Assembly: GCA_023417065.1 (NCBI GenBank)
Contig: JAEZGH010000194.1
Coordinates: forward strand, 1-64,000
Length of the DNA stretch: 64,000 bases
Reading direction: 5' to 3'
Source of the DNA: Bacteroidota bacterium
GTDB taxonomy: Bacteria > Bacteroidota > Bacteroidia > Cytophagales > Cyclobacteriaceae
Shown: piece after piece, positions 7,421-16,686 of the stretch
Layout: the number at the start of each line of letters is the position of its first letter
Position numbering within the stretch: position 1 is the first letter of the stretch
Translations under genes and position numbers: made by a program
The notes under the pieces: model-generated
Database searches by the model: none
Told to the model about the DNA's origin: nothing
Seen by the model: only the letters and a program-made list of their open reading frames with translations

Positions 7421-10400
7421 ATGAATTCCGGAAAGCATCACATTGTAGCAATCGGGGCATCCGCCGGTGGACTAGAGGCGATCCATGAATTCTTTGATCA
7501 TACTCCGGAGCACCACCATGTTTCCTATGTCATAATCCAGCACCTTTCTCCAGATTACAAGAGCCTTTTGGTAGAACTTGTTTCGCGGCACACACATATG
7601 AAGGTGTTTGAAGCCGAAGACAACACGACTGTAGAAAAGAATTGTATTTACGTCATTCCGAATAACAAACTCATTACAATTCGCGGTGATAAACTTTTCC
7701 TGGAAGATAAGGCAATTCTCAAAGCTCCAAACAACGCAATAGACGTTTTCCTTTATTCCCTCGCAAAGGAGAAGAAAGAAAATGCAATTGCTGTCATTCT
7801 ATCCGGAACAGGGACAGATGGAACAAGGGGGATTGAGGCAATCAAGAAGCGCGGTGGCCTTGTAATCGTTCAGGATCCACAGACGGCAAAATTTGACGGC
7901 ATGCCGAACAGTGCTATCCACTCCGGTAACGTTGACTTTGTTTTGACTCCCGCAGAAATGCACGAGGAAGTTACCAATTACTCGCAGCAGAAGAACTCGG
8001 ATGGGCAGCTCGAAAATGCTATTGATGAGGAGCTCCTGCAAAAAATATTTCTTTTGGTTCATCGGATTGCCGGGTTTGATTTTAACTACTACAAGACGCC
8101 TACAATTATTCGTCGGATACAGCGCAGAATGTTGCGCGGAAATTTCAGCGATATCAATTCATACATCGAAGTTCTCGAGAAAGACCCCGAGGAGTGCAGG
8201 CAACTTGGGCGCGACTTTTTGATCGGCGTAACGAAATTCTTCCGCGATAAAGGTGCATTCGAATATTTGCAGCGGCTTGTCCTTCCCGAAATTGTTGACG
8301 AAAAGGAGTACGGTGAAACTCTGAAGGTATGGGTAGCGGCTTGCAGCACCGGGGAAGAAGCCTATTCACTCGCGATTATCATCAATGAAGTCCTCGAAAA
8401 ACAAAACAAGCTGCTCGAGGTTAAAATATTTGCTACCGATATTGAAACGTCGAATATCGATATCGCGAGCCGCGGTCTTTATCCCGATACAATTGAGAAG
8501 GACATTGATCCCTTTATTCTTAACAAGTACTTCATCCGATCTGGGAAGTCGTTTGCCATTATTCCGAAGATACGCAAGCAGATTGTGTTTGCAAATCATA
8601 ACATTATCAAAGACCCTCCATTCATAAAGAATGATCTCGTCAGTTGCCGCAACATGCTTATATACATGAATCCGGTGCTTCAGCAGCGAGTTTATTCATT
8701 GTTGCTGTTTGCCGTTAAGCGCGGAGGGTTTATGTTCTTCGGAGCAAGTGAGAACCCAACGTTTGTGAAAGATTCGGTATTGGAGATACATACCAAATGG
8801 AAGATCTTCAAGAAGATTGCGGAGTCCAAACTCAGCGTGGGCGGCAATATGGAGATATCAGGAAGGCGATCTTCACCCAACAAGAGCGCTCCTCCAAAAA
8901 AGGATGGCGAAACGAGCATGCAGGCGCTGCTGTGGGAGGATTTTAGAAAGACGCTGGCGGAAGAGATGGTTTTCTCCGCGCTTTACGTCGATCAGCATTT
9001 CGATATTAAGGAGGCGATTGGAAATTACGAACGCATTCTGGTGCTCCCAAAGAAGACTCTGCGATTGAACGTCCTTCGTATGGTGCCGCAGAGCCTTTCC
9101 GCGATCCTTAATTCGGCAATCAACCGCGCGTGGAAAAGCCGTGAGAACGTCGTGATGAAAAATGTACGGTATCAGACTGAAGAAGGCAACTTCAATGTTG
9201 ATCTGTTAATTAAGCCTGCCAGTGAAATCTCCGCGTGTTCCCTCGTCGTGTTCAGCAATTTCTATGAAATAGAAGAAAACGTTCATCCTTATCGGGCGAT
9301 GCCTGATGGTGAAAGTGCAGAGTATATTCGGACACTCGAAAATGAACTGATCGAGGCGAAGAACAGCCTACAGATAGTAGTAGAAGATCTCGAAACGGTT
9401 AACGAAGAATTGCAATCCAGCAACGAGGAGTTGTTGTCAGCGAACGAGGAACTGCAGAGCTCCAACGAGGAACTTCAGTCGCTGAATGAAGAATTGCATA
9501 CGCTGAACACTGAACATCAGCTGAAGATCAAGGAGCTGCTCGAACTGAATGATGACCTGAACAATTATTTCAGAAGTACAGATATTGGACAGATCTTCCT
9601 GACCACGGACCTTCGAATCAGGAAATTCAATTCAGCATCGGCCAAAATGATCAACTTCATTGAGTCGGATCTGGGGCGACCGATATCTCATATTTCAACG
9701 AATATCAAATATGCCAATCTGATTGCTGATGTCGAGCATGTGATCAGGACTAACGAATCGCTGGAGCGTGAAGTCCAGCTTGTAAATGGCAGAAATCTGT
9801 TGATGCGTATCCTTCCCTACATAACACGCGATAGACAAAACGAGGGAGTGATCATTACATTCGTCGACATCACGATCGTCACGAATCTCAACAATATTAT
9901 CCGCGGCGTATTTAATTCAAATCAAAGCGCAATATTTGCCTTTCAGGCCGTGCGCGACCGGGATTTCACTATTTCGGATTTCACGATACTTGCGGCAAAT
10001 CACGCTGCGGCAAAATTTCTGCATATCGAGAATGATACGTTTTCGGGCAAGTCGATGAAACGCGACCTGCCCTTGCTTGCGGTCAACGGCATGTTTGAAA
10101 AGTATACCCAGGTGGTTATAGATGATCGCCCTTTGCATATAGATCTGTACTTTGAGAACCTGTCGGCGTGGTATGAGATCTCTGCGGTAAAAATGACCGA
10201 TGGTTTGGTCGCTACCTTCACCAACATCACAGAGAAGAAAACGGCAGAGCAGCGGCTAAAGAAGAATTACGCAGAACTTGTTTCAGTTAAGGACAACCTT
10301 AAGCGGCTGAATCGCGACCTCGAAAACAAGGTCCAGGAAAGAACCCGCGAGTTGTCTCTTAGTGAAGAACGTTTCCGAATGGTGTCGCAAGCAACAAACG

Positions 10401-11950
10401 ACGCGATCTGGGACTGGAATCTGGTAGACAACAAAGTGTGGTGGGGAGGTGGATTCACCAAGATCTTTGGGTATAGCGCTGAAGAAGAAGAGACACTGTC
10501 GCGGAAGTTCTGGATTGAGAGTATCCATCCCGAGGATCGAGAGGCTGCGCGATCGAGCATTCAGCGCGTGATAAATTCCGACCAAAACCAATGGAGTTTT
10601 GAATATCGGTTCAGGAAAAAGGACGCCACATATGCGCACGTTCTCGATCGCGGTTATATCATTCATGATGAATTTGGCACTCCTTATCGGATGCTGGGGT
10701 CGATGATGGATCTTACCGACCTTAAACGCGCAGAAGCAGAAATTTCAAGTAACATACAACAGCGGAAATTCCTTGCTGATTCAATGCCGCTGATTGTATT
10801 AACGGCGGATACGGACTTTACAGTAGACTTCATCAACCGGGAGTTTACGGAATACACTGGGTTGAACGTAAAGGATGCTCTTGGTAACGGATGGCAGACT
10901 GTAGTCCATGAAGAAGACCTTGGCTTACTTCTCAATCGCTGGCAGAAAATAGCAAATTCCATGCACGGTTTTGAACAGGAGGTAAGGTTGCTGCACCATT
11001 CTGGTGGCTACCATTGGGTTCTCTTCAGGGCCAAGGCGAGGGTTGATGAAGACAAAGATTCCGTCCACTGGGTCATCACAATAATAGATATCAACGCGCA
11101 GAAAGTGTTGAATGAAACACTGGAGCGCAAGGTGAAAGAGAGAACCGAGGAACTTCAGCGTATAAACGAAGCGTTGGAGTCCAGCAATCACGATCTGCAG
11201 CAGTTTGCATCAGTGGCGTCGCATGATTTGCAGGAGCCTTTGAGAAAAATTCACATGTTCTCCAAACTGATACGGGACAGGCACATATCGGCATTGCCTG
11301 ATGACGCCAAGTTGTATCTCGAGAAGATTATGCAGTCGTCAGGGCGCATGAAGTCAATAATCACCAATGTGCTTAATTTTTCCAGACTGTCGGCAGAAGA
11401 TAACAACTTCGAATTCCTGGATGTTGAGGAGATTGTTAAGGATCTTCTGGAGGACCTGGAGATCACTATCCGGGAAAGAAACGCAACGGTCAGGCTGGAA
11501 AGCAGTTGCCGGGTTGAGGTAATCAGGGGGCAACTAAGGCAGGTATTTCAGAACTTGATCAGCAACTCGCTAAAATTCTCTAAGCCAGATGTTCCGCCGA
11601 TCGTAACAATAATGGGAGAAAACATAGCGGAAAGGTCGCTCACGGCTGCTCCACAGAAGGACGGTCCGTTTGTGCGAATCGAGATCCGGGATAATGGTAT
11701 CGGATTTGAAGAGAAGTTCAAGGAAAATATTTTTGCACTTTTCCATCGCCTCCACTCCAAGGACCGCTTTGAGGGCACAGGCATTGGACTGGCTATTGCG
11801 AAAAAGATTGTGGAAAAACATTCCGGTATTATTACGGCCAATAGTGTGGCAGGACAAGGGGCGATATTCACTATAATACTCCCGGTTCTTCAGCAGGCCA
11901 AGAAACGTGAAGACATGATTTATGACAAAGCGAATACTCCTGGCAGATGA
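7421..11950 (+). CDS. CheB-CheR-PAS hybrid sensor histidine kinase
   Basis: This 1509-residue protein combines several domains. A CheB methylesterase (about 1-190) has GASAGG, QHLSP and GTGTDGT matching the Ser, His and Asp of that family. A CheR methyltransferase (about 216-465) has WVAACSTGEEAYS for SAM binding and the NDLVSCRN segment. A PAS-like region follows, then a long coiled coil of repeated EELQSSNEEL units (about 633-710), four more PAS-type modules (about 713-1230), a HisKA helix with His about 1268 in ASHDLQEPLRK, and a HATPase with DNGIGF and GTGIGLAIAKK. It starts 3 nt after the phytochrome gene and overlaps the receiver gene, so it may be the phytochrome's signalling partner. 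No transmembrane segment is apparent. Confidence 0.92.
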   Translation: MNSGKHHIVAIGASAGGLEAIHEFFDHTPEHHHVSYVIIQHLSPDYKSLLVELVSRHTHMKVFEAEDNTTVEKNCIYVIPNNKLITIRGDKLFLEDKAILKAPNNAIDVFLYSLAKEKKENAIAVILSGTGTDGTRGIEAIKKRGGLVIVQDPQTAKFDGMPNSAIHSGNVDFVLTPAEMHEEVTNYSQQKNSDGQLENAIDEELLQKIFLLVHRIAGFDFNYYKTPTIIRRIQRRMLRGNFSDINSYIEVLEKDPEECRQLGRDFLIGVTKFFRDKGAFEYLQRLVLPEIVDEKEYGETLKVWVAACSTGEEAYSLAIIINEVLEKQNKLLEVKIFATDIETSNIDIASRGLYPDTIEKDIDPFILNKYFIRSGKSFAIIPKIRKQIVFANHNIIKDPPFIKNDLVSCRNMLIYMNPVLQQRVYSLLLFAVKRGGFMFFGASENPTFVKDSVLEIHTKWKIFKKIAESKLSVGGNMEISGRRSSPNKSAPPKKDGETSMQALLWEDFRKTLAEEMVFSALYVDQHFDIKEAIGNYERILVLPKKTLRLNVLRMVPQSLSAILNSAINRAWKSRENVVMKNVRYQTEEGNFNVDLLIKPASEISACSLVVFSNFYEIEENVHPYRAMPDGESAEYIRTLENELIEAKNSLQIVVEDLETVNEELQSSNEELLSANEELQSSNEELQSLNEELHTLNTEHQLKIKELLELNDDLNNYFRSTDIGQIFLTTDLRIRKFNSASAKMINFIESDLGRPISHISTNIKYANLIADVEHVIRTNESLEREVQLVNGRNLLMRILPYITRDRQNEGVIITFVDITIVTNLNNIIRGVFNSNQSAIFAFQAVRDRDFTISDFTILAANHAAAKFLHIENDTFSGKSMKRDLPLLAVNGMFEKYTQVVIDDRPLHIDLYFENLSAWYEISAVKMTDGLVATFTNITEKKTAEQRLKKNYAELVSVKDNLKRLNRDLENKVQERTRELSLSEERFRMVSQATNDAIWDWNLVDNKVWWGGGFTKIFGYSAEEEETLSRKFWIESIHPEDREAARSSIQRVINSDQNQWSFEYRFRKKDATYAHVLDRGYIIHDEFGTPYRMLGSMMDLTDLKRAEAEISSNIQQRKFLADSMPLIVLTADTDFTVDFINREFTEYTGLNVKDALGNGWQTVVHEEDLGLLLNRWQKIANSMHGFEQEVRLLHHSGGYHWVLFRAKARVDEDKDSVHWVITIIDINAQKVLNETLERKVKERTEELQRINEALESSNHDLQQFASVASHDLQEPLRKIHMFSKLIRDRHISALPDDAKLYLEKIMQSSGRMKSIITNVLNFSRLSAEDNNFEFLDVEEIVKDLLEDLEITIRERNATVRLESSCRVEVIRGQLRQVFQNLISNSLKFSKPDVPPIVTIMGENIAERSLTAAPQKDGPFVRIEIRDNGIGFEEKFKENIFALFHRLHSKDRFEGTGIGLAIAKKIVEKHSGIITANSVAGQGAIFTIILPVLQQAKKREDMIYDKANTPGR

Positions 11951-12344
11951 CGATGCCGACGACCGGCTCCTGTTTGAAGAAGCATTTTCTGACTTGCCTC
12001 CAGATAAGTATGAATTGATTACCCTCGCGAATGGGGAAGAGGTACTTAGTTTTCTTAACCAGTCAAAAGCTCCTGATCTGATTGTTTTGGATCAGAATAT
12101 GCCACTTCTCAGCGGCCGTGAAACAGCCCTGCGGATCAAGGAAACGGCTGACTTTTCAACTATTCCATTGATAATATATTCAACCTATAATGACCGGTCC
12201 TTCGTTCGCGATTGCCTTGCAATTGGAGTAAGGGCCGTTGTATCGAAACCTGATTCATTCGAAGGATTTGTTGATATGGTCAACAATCTCCTCACGCATT
12301 CGCACCAATACGATCCGCTTCCGCTTCCAGTTCCTTCAACCTGA
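11922..12344 (+). CDS. Single-domain response regulator (Rcp1-like)
   Basis: This 140-residue receiver domain has no DNA-binding output. Acidic residues at 9-11 form the metal site, Asp57 in LIVLDQNMP is the phosphoacceptor, and the serine and threonine of IIYST and the lysine of VSKPDS complete the active site. It resembles the small receivers paired with phytochrome kinases (Rcp1 type). Its start overlaps the last 29 nt of the kinase gene, which strongly suggests it accepts phosphate from that kinase. The downstream target is not visible. Confidence 0.9.
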   Translation: MTKRILLADDDADDRLLFEEAFSDLPPDKYELITLANGEEVLSFLNQSKAPDLIVLDQNMPLLSGRETALRIKETADFSTIPLIIYSTYNDRSFVRDCLAIGVRAVVSKPDSFEGFVDMVNNLLTHSHQYDPLPLPVPST

Positions 12345-12459
12345 TCTGCCCATGTGTCGACCTGCCTAAGTATGGCGAGGAGCACAGTGGCTGGTAGCCT
12401 TCCCGTTAGGGTAGCATTAACATGGCTGCGAAACTATGCGTCCTGACAATAATAATTGA

Positions 12460-12855
12460 CTAATTTTCAAATTCGTGAAGAAAGATCCCCTTTATGGTTT
12501 CTGCTGAAAGGGGTTTCGTTAGATAGTATTTAATCCCCAGCTCTTTGGCCTGCTGAATGTCTGATGGATTATCAGATGAGGTAACCAGGATAATGAGGAT
12601 GTCGTCTTTCCCTTCAATATCAAGCTCCCGGTAGGCTTTTATGAATTCGAAGCCGTTCATCAGCGGCATATTAAGGTCAAGAAGGATAACCTGAGGTTTT
12701 TTCGTTCCTCCATTCGGTTTCAGGTACGACAAGGCTTCACGCCCATTTAGTGCTTTCGAGATGTTGCCAGCGAGGCCCGTTGATTGCACGATTCTTTCGA
12801 TGAGAAAGTTGGCAATGGAGTCGTCGTCAACGACAAGAATATCTTTCTTAAGCAT
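12460..12855 (-). CDS. Single-domain response regulator
   Basis: This 131-residue receiver domain has DDD at 10-12, the phosphoacceptor Asp60 in VILLDLNMP, LVTSS, and Lys in YYLTKPLS. There is no output domain. It lies 95 nt downstream of malQ on the same strand but has its own promoter-like sequence in that gap, so it is probably transcribed separately as well as by read-through. It faces the end of the phytochrome cluster, tail to tail with the Rcp1-like receiver. The partner kinase is unknown; the nearby CheB-CheR kinase is one candidate. Confidence 0.88.
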   Translation of the reverse strand: MLKKDILVVDDDSIANFLIERIVQSTGLAGNISKALNGREALSYLKPNGGTKKPQVILLDLNMPLMNGFEFIKAYRELDIEGKDDILIILVTSSDNPSDIQQAKELGIKYYLTKPLSAETIKGIFLHEFEN

Positions 12856-12898
12856 GCGTGGCTCCGAAATGGATTAAGGGTTGCCGATCAATTTTCAT

Positions 12899-12930
12899 TA
12901 AATATAAGAACCGGTACTTGCTTTAGCAAA
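12899..12930 (-). promoter_or_regulatory. Promoter for the receiver gene
   Basis: Reading the minus strand, TTTG (12930-12927) is followed after exactly 20 nt by TATATTTA (12906-12899). This is the Bacteroidota -33/-7 layout with one mismatch in TAnnTTTG. The ATG of the receiver at 12855 is about 44 nt further on. Confidence 0.5.
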
Positions 12931-12950
12931 GCCGAAACGACGAGAAGTTG

Positions 12951-14486
12951 CTAGCGTCCAAAGGTGGTAGTAAGTGACTTTAGCCAATCTTCATGGTCCG
13001 GAGATAGTGCTCCGGGTAACATTCGCCATTGCCAGTTGCCCTGAATGGTGGCAGGAGCGTTGATGCGCGCGCGCCCATCGAGCCCCAATATGTCCTGAAC
13101 CGGAATGATGGCGAGCCGGCAGGAAGATGAATAAGCAAGCCGAATCATGGCCTGTGAAACGTTGCGGGAAGTAAGTTTACCTGCCCCAATGTAGCTGGCA
13201 AGGTTCTGTTTCTCAACGCTTGTCGCGTCATTTTCAAACCATCCCCGGGTAGTGTTGTTGTCATGGGTGCCGGTGTATACAACAAAATTCTCCGTGTGGT
13301 TATGCGGAATATATTCCGAGGTTCCCATGTTATCGCCAAAGGCAAAATGCAACACCTTCATTCCTGGAAATTCGAACTGACGGCGCAGGCTTCGGACTTT
13401 TTCGTTGATGTCGCCGAGGTCTTCGGCAACGAAGGGCACTTTTCCCAGTTTCCTTGAAATAACAGAAAAGAAATCCACGCCGGGACCAGCTTTCCAGGAG
13501 CCGTTCTTCGCTGTCTTTTCAACGGCGGGCACGGCCCAATAGTCGGCAAACGCGCGAAAGTGATCAAGCCTCAATAGGTTGAAAAATTCCATGTTCTTCG
13601 AAAGGCGCTTTGTCCACCATTCGTAGCCTGTTTCCTTCAGTTTGTTCCAACGAAAAACGGGCATCCCCCACAATTGACCATCAGCGTTGAAATAATCGGG
13701 TGGAACTCCGGCGATAAGTTTAGGTCGTAAGTATCGGTCGAGGCTAAAGATATCCGGATAAGCCCATACGTCGACGGAATCGTAGCTCACGTAGAAGGGA
13801 AGATCCCCGAATAAACGAATCTCCTTGCTGTTACAGTACTGACGGAGTTCACTCCATTGTTCGAAGAAGATGAACTGAAGCCATTTTGTCTTAAGCAGGA
13901 AATCACCGTGATGTTTTGCCAGTACTTTGAGCGACCTGGGTTCGCGATGCCGATAAGGTTCATCCCATTCGTACCATGGCTTTTCTTCGTGGAGTTTCTT
14001 CAGTAATACGTAATACGCGAAGTTGTCCAACCACCATTTTTCACGTCTGCAGAATGAGTCAAATGCTGCTTTTCGTTTCTTCAACCGACTACTTACGAAT
14101 TGCCGGAACGCCACCTCAAAAAGTTTACTTCGGATTTCCGCGGCCTTCTTAAAGTCGCAGCTGTCTCCCGAAGTAAGTTCATACTTCTTAACATCGTGTG
14201 CTTTCAGTAATCCCTGTTCAGCGAGTTTTTCCGGAGAAATGAACAAAGTATTTCCCGCAACGCTAGAGTATGCACTGTATGGAGAAAAGCCTTTTGAGGC
14301 TTCCGTGGGATTAAGTGGTAGTAGCTGCCAATACTTCTGCCCAGCCCTATGCAAATTATCCGCAAACCTAAAAGCCCCGGGGCCAAGATCTCCGGTTCCG
14401 AACGGCCCGGGCAATGAAGATATATGCATCAACACGCCTGCAGCTCTCGTTGGAATAATTTCCATCTGACGTGACCTCACCTTCAT
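12951..14486 (-). CDS. malQ: 4-alpha-glucanotransferase (amylomaltase, GH77)
   Basis: This 511-residue GH77 enzyme moves alpha-1,4-glucan segments between chains. SSLPGPFGTGDLG at the N-terminus, RLDHFRAFADYW (nucleophile Asp), VAEDLG (acid Glu) and GTHDNNTTRGWF (third carboxylate) are the expected motifs. The ATG at 14486 shares its A with the glgX stop codon (TGATG), indicating translational coupling; an internal ATG at 14465 is a possible shorter start. It is the last gene of the minus-strand glucan operon. With the debranching enzyme upstream it would lengthen and recycle the short maltodextrins released from glycogen. Confidence 0.94.
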   Translation of the reverse strand: MKVRSRQMEIIPTRAAGVLMHISSLPGPFGTGDLGPGAFRFADNLHRAGQKYWQLLPLNPTEASKGFSPYSAYSSVAGNTLFISPEKLAEQGLLKAHDVKKYELTSGDSCDFKKAAEIRSKLFEVAFRQFVSSRLKKRKAAFDSFCRREKWWLDNFAYYVLLKKLHEEKPWYEWDEPYRHREPRSLKVLAKHHGDFLLKTKWLQFIFFEQWSELRQYCNSKEIRLFGDLPFYVSYDSVDVWAYPDIFSLDRYLRPKLIAGVPPDYFNADGQLWGMPVFRWNKLKETGYEWWTKRLSKNMEFFNLLRLDHFRAFADYWAVPAVEKTAKNGSWKAGPGVDFFSVISRKLGKVPFVAEDLGDINEKVRSLRRQFEFPGMKVLHFAFGDNMGTSEYIPHNHTENFVVYTGTHDNNTTRGWFENDATSVEKQNLASYIGAGKLTSRNVSQAMIRLAYSSSCRLAIIPVQDILGLDGRARINAPATIQGNWQWRMLPGALSPDHEDWLKSLTTTFGR

Positions 14487-16603
14487 CAATTCTCAGGATG
14501 ATATAGCAAAATAATGGACCTGCCCGCAACAGTAATTTCTTCCTGCGCTTTGTATTCGCCTTGTGGTTCGATCTTGCTGTTCGAAGTATCTATTACCTTA
14601 GTCCAGGTTTTTCCAAATTTCTCCGAAGGAAGCTTAAACGGGAGGGCATCGTGGTGCGCATTAAAGATGAGGTAAAAACTGTCATCCGTGATTTGTTCGC
14701 CTTTGGGTCCCAGGGCGTGAATGCCTTTACCAAAAAGGAATACGCCAAGCGTTTTGGCAAAATGAGTATTCCAATGTTCTTCCGACATCTCAGTACCATC
14801 GTGAAGAAACCATGCGATATCTTCTATGCCCTTTATAGGTTGTCCCTGAAACCATCGACGTCGACGGAAAGCAGGGTGACTTTTCCTGAAATGGATCAGC
14901 TTCTGCGTAAACTGAAGCAACTCCTTATCCGCTTTCTTCCAGTTCAGCCATGAAATCTCATTGTCCTGACAGTACGCGTTGTTATTCCCCTTTTGTGTCC
15001 TGCTGATTTCATCTCCTGCCAGCAACATCGGAACACCCTGTGAAAGGAATAGGGTCGTGAGAAGGTTGCGCTTCTGCTGTTGACGAAGTTGAACGATTGC
15101 CGGGTCGCGCGATGGTCCTTCATGACCGCAATTCCAGGAGCGATTGTGGCTTTCGCCGTCCTGGTTGTTTTCACCATTGGCTTTGTTGTGCTTATGGTTG
15201 TAAGACACCAGGTCATTCATCGTGAAGCCATCGTGGGCAGTGATGAAATTAATGCTTGCAGTAGGACGGCGATAGTCGCCTTCATACAAATCGGGGCTTC
15301 CTGTGAAACGCGCTGCGAACTCACCAAGAATACTATCAGCACCGCGCCAGAAATCTCTGATGCAATCGCGGTACAGCCCATTCCACTCAGCCCATCCCTG
15401 AGGAAATTTTCCGACCTGATAGCCGCCTTCGCCAATGTCCCATGGCTCTGCAATAAGTTTTACCTGAGAGATAACCGGATCCTGGTGAATGATATCGAAG
15501 AAGGCGCTGAGTCTGTCTACTTCATGCAATTCACGCGCAAGCGTCGAAGCCAGGTCGAACCGAAAGCCATCGACGTGCATCTCAAGAATCCAGTAGCGCA
15601 AGCTGTCCATCATCAGGCGTAGCACGTTGGGAAGGTTCGCGTTTAACGTATTCCCGGTGCCGGTATAATCCATGTAGTAGCGCTTGTCTTCCGTAAGACG
15701 GTAATAGGATGCATTGTCTATGCCTCTGAAGGAAAGAGTAGGCCCCATATGGTTGCCCTCGCCGGTGTGATTGTAAACCACGTCGAGGATAACTTCGATT
15801 CCTGCTTTGTGCAGTGCCTTGACCATGTTTTTGAACTCGGTAACTTGCTCTCCTTTCACGCCAGAACTACTGTAACGCGCATCAGGTGCAAAGAACCCGA
15901 TGGTATTATATCCCCAGTAGTTCGTGAGGCCACGTTCCTGGAGGTGTCGGTCAGAAATGAAATGATGGACAGGCATGAGTTCTACTGCCGTAATGCCGAG
16001 ATCTTTCAGATATTGAATAGTAACCGGATGTGCTAATCCAGCATAGGAACCTCTGATCTCTTCCGGAATATCCGGATGAAGTTTTGTGAAACCCTTAACA
16101 TGAGTTTCATAGATGATTGATTTATGATAGGGGAGCTGGAGCGGCTTGTCACCTTCCCAGTCGAAGTTAGGATCGACAACAACACACTTTGGAATAAACG
16201 GTGCACTGTCGATCTCACTGAAGCTTAAGTCTTCTTCCGGGTCACCGATATTGTATCCGAATAACGCATCATTCCATGCGATTGTGCCGGCAACAGCCTT
16301 TGCATACGGGTCAATAAGTAGCTTATTGGGGTTATAGCGGTGACCGTTTTGAGGTTCAAAAGGGCCATGAACGCGATATCCATAGAGCAACCCCGGCTTT
16401 GCACCGTCGAGGTATGCATGCCATACGTGGTGTGTGCGCTCTAGCAGTTTGATTTTTGCGAATTCTTTTTCGTCTTCTGTTGAAGCGAAGAGACAAAGTT
16501 CCACCGCGGTGGCGTTGTCTGCATAGAGGGCGAAGTTTACACCGTTACCATCCCAGATTGCGCCAAGGGGATACGGTTTGCCCGGATATATTTTGTAATC
16601 CAA
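14486..16603 (-). CDS. glgX: Glycogen debranching enzyme, isoamylase type (GH13)
   Basis: This 705-residue enzyme cleaves alpha-1,6 branches of glycogen. A CBM48-like N-terminal domain (YPLGAIWDGNGVNFALYA) precedes the GH13 barrel. Landmarks are DVVYNHTGEG, DGFRFDLAST (nucleophile Asp), LIAEPWDIG (acid Glu) and FITAHDGF (transition-state Asp). The start is TTG at 16603: a stop codon lies two codons upstream in frame and no ATG is near, while the first residues match the family start. It is followed by malQ with a one-base overlap and preceded by the GH57 gene after an 83-nt gap. In trehalose-producing loci this enzyme plays the TreX role. Confidence 0.95.
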   Translation of the reverse strand: MDYKIYPGKPYPLGAIWDGNGVNFALYADNATAVELCLFASTEDEKEFAKIKLLERTHHVWHAYLDGAKPGLLYGYRVHGPFEPQNGHRYNPNKLLIDPYAKAVAGTIAWNDALFGYNIGDPEEDLSFSEIDSAPFIPKCVVVDPNFDWEGDKPLQLPYHKSIIYETHVKGFTKLHPDIPEEIRGSYAGLAHPVTIQYLKDLGITAVELMPVHHFISDRHLQERGLTNYWGYNTIGFFAPDARYSSSGVKGEQVTEFKNMVKALHKAGIEVILDVVYNHTGEGNHMGPTLSFRGIDNASYYRLTEDKRYYMDYTGTGNTLNANLPNVLRLMMDSLRYWILEMHVDGFRFDLASTLARELHEVDRLSAFFDIIHQDPVISQVKLIAEPWDIGEGGYQVGKFPQGWAEWNGLYRDCIRDFWRGADSILGEFAARFTGSPDLYEGDYRRPTASINFITAHDGFTMNDLVSYNHKHNKANGENNQDGESHNRSWNCGHEGPSRDPAIVQLRQQQKRNLLTTLFLSQGVPMLLAGDEISRTQKGNNNAYCQDNEISWLNWKKADKELLQFTQKLIHFRKSHPAFRRRRWFQGQPIKGIEDIAWFLHDGTEMSEEHWNTHFAKTLGVFLFGKGIHALGPKGEQITDDSFYLIFNAHHDALPFKLPSEKFGKTWTKVIDTSNSKIEPQGEYKAQEEITVAGRSIILLYHPEN

Positions 16604-16686
16604 TGGAGTTTACGTTTTGTTTTGGTATTAATAAAAAAACATTGTGCCGCAGCACGCGATTTTGGCTATCGTTGATACAGAGACAA

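Noticed and set aside
15080..15622. Plus-strand frame of 180 codons inside glgX
   Set aside because: It is opposite conserved GH13 motifs and has no homologous features.
16633..16655. GTGC/GCAC hairpin with a nearby T run between the GH57 gene and glgX (minus strand)
   Set aside because: The stem is only 4 bp and separated from the T run, too weak to call a terminator.
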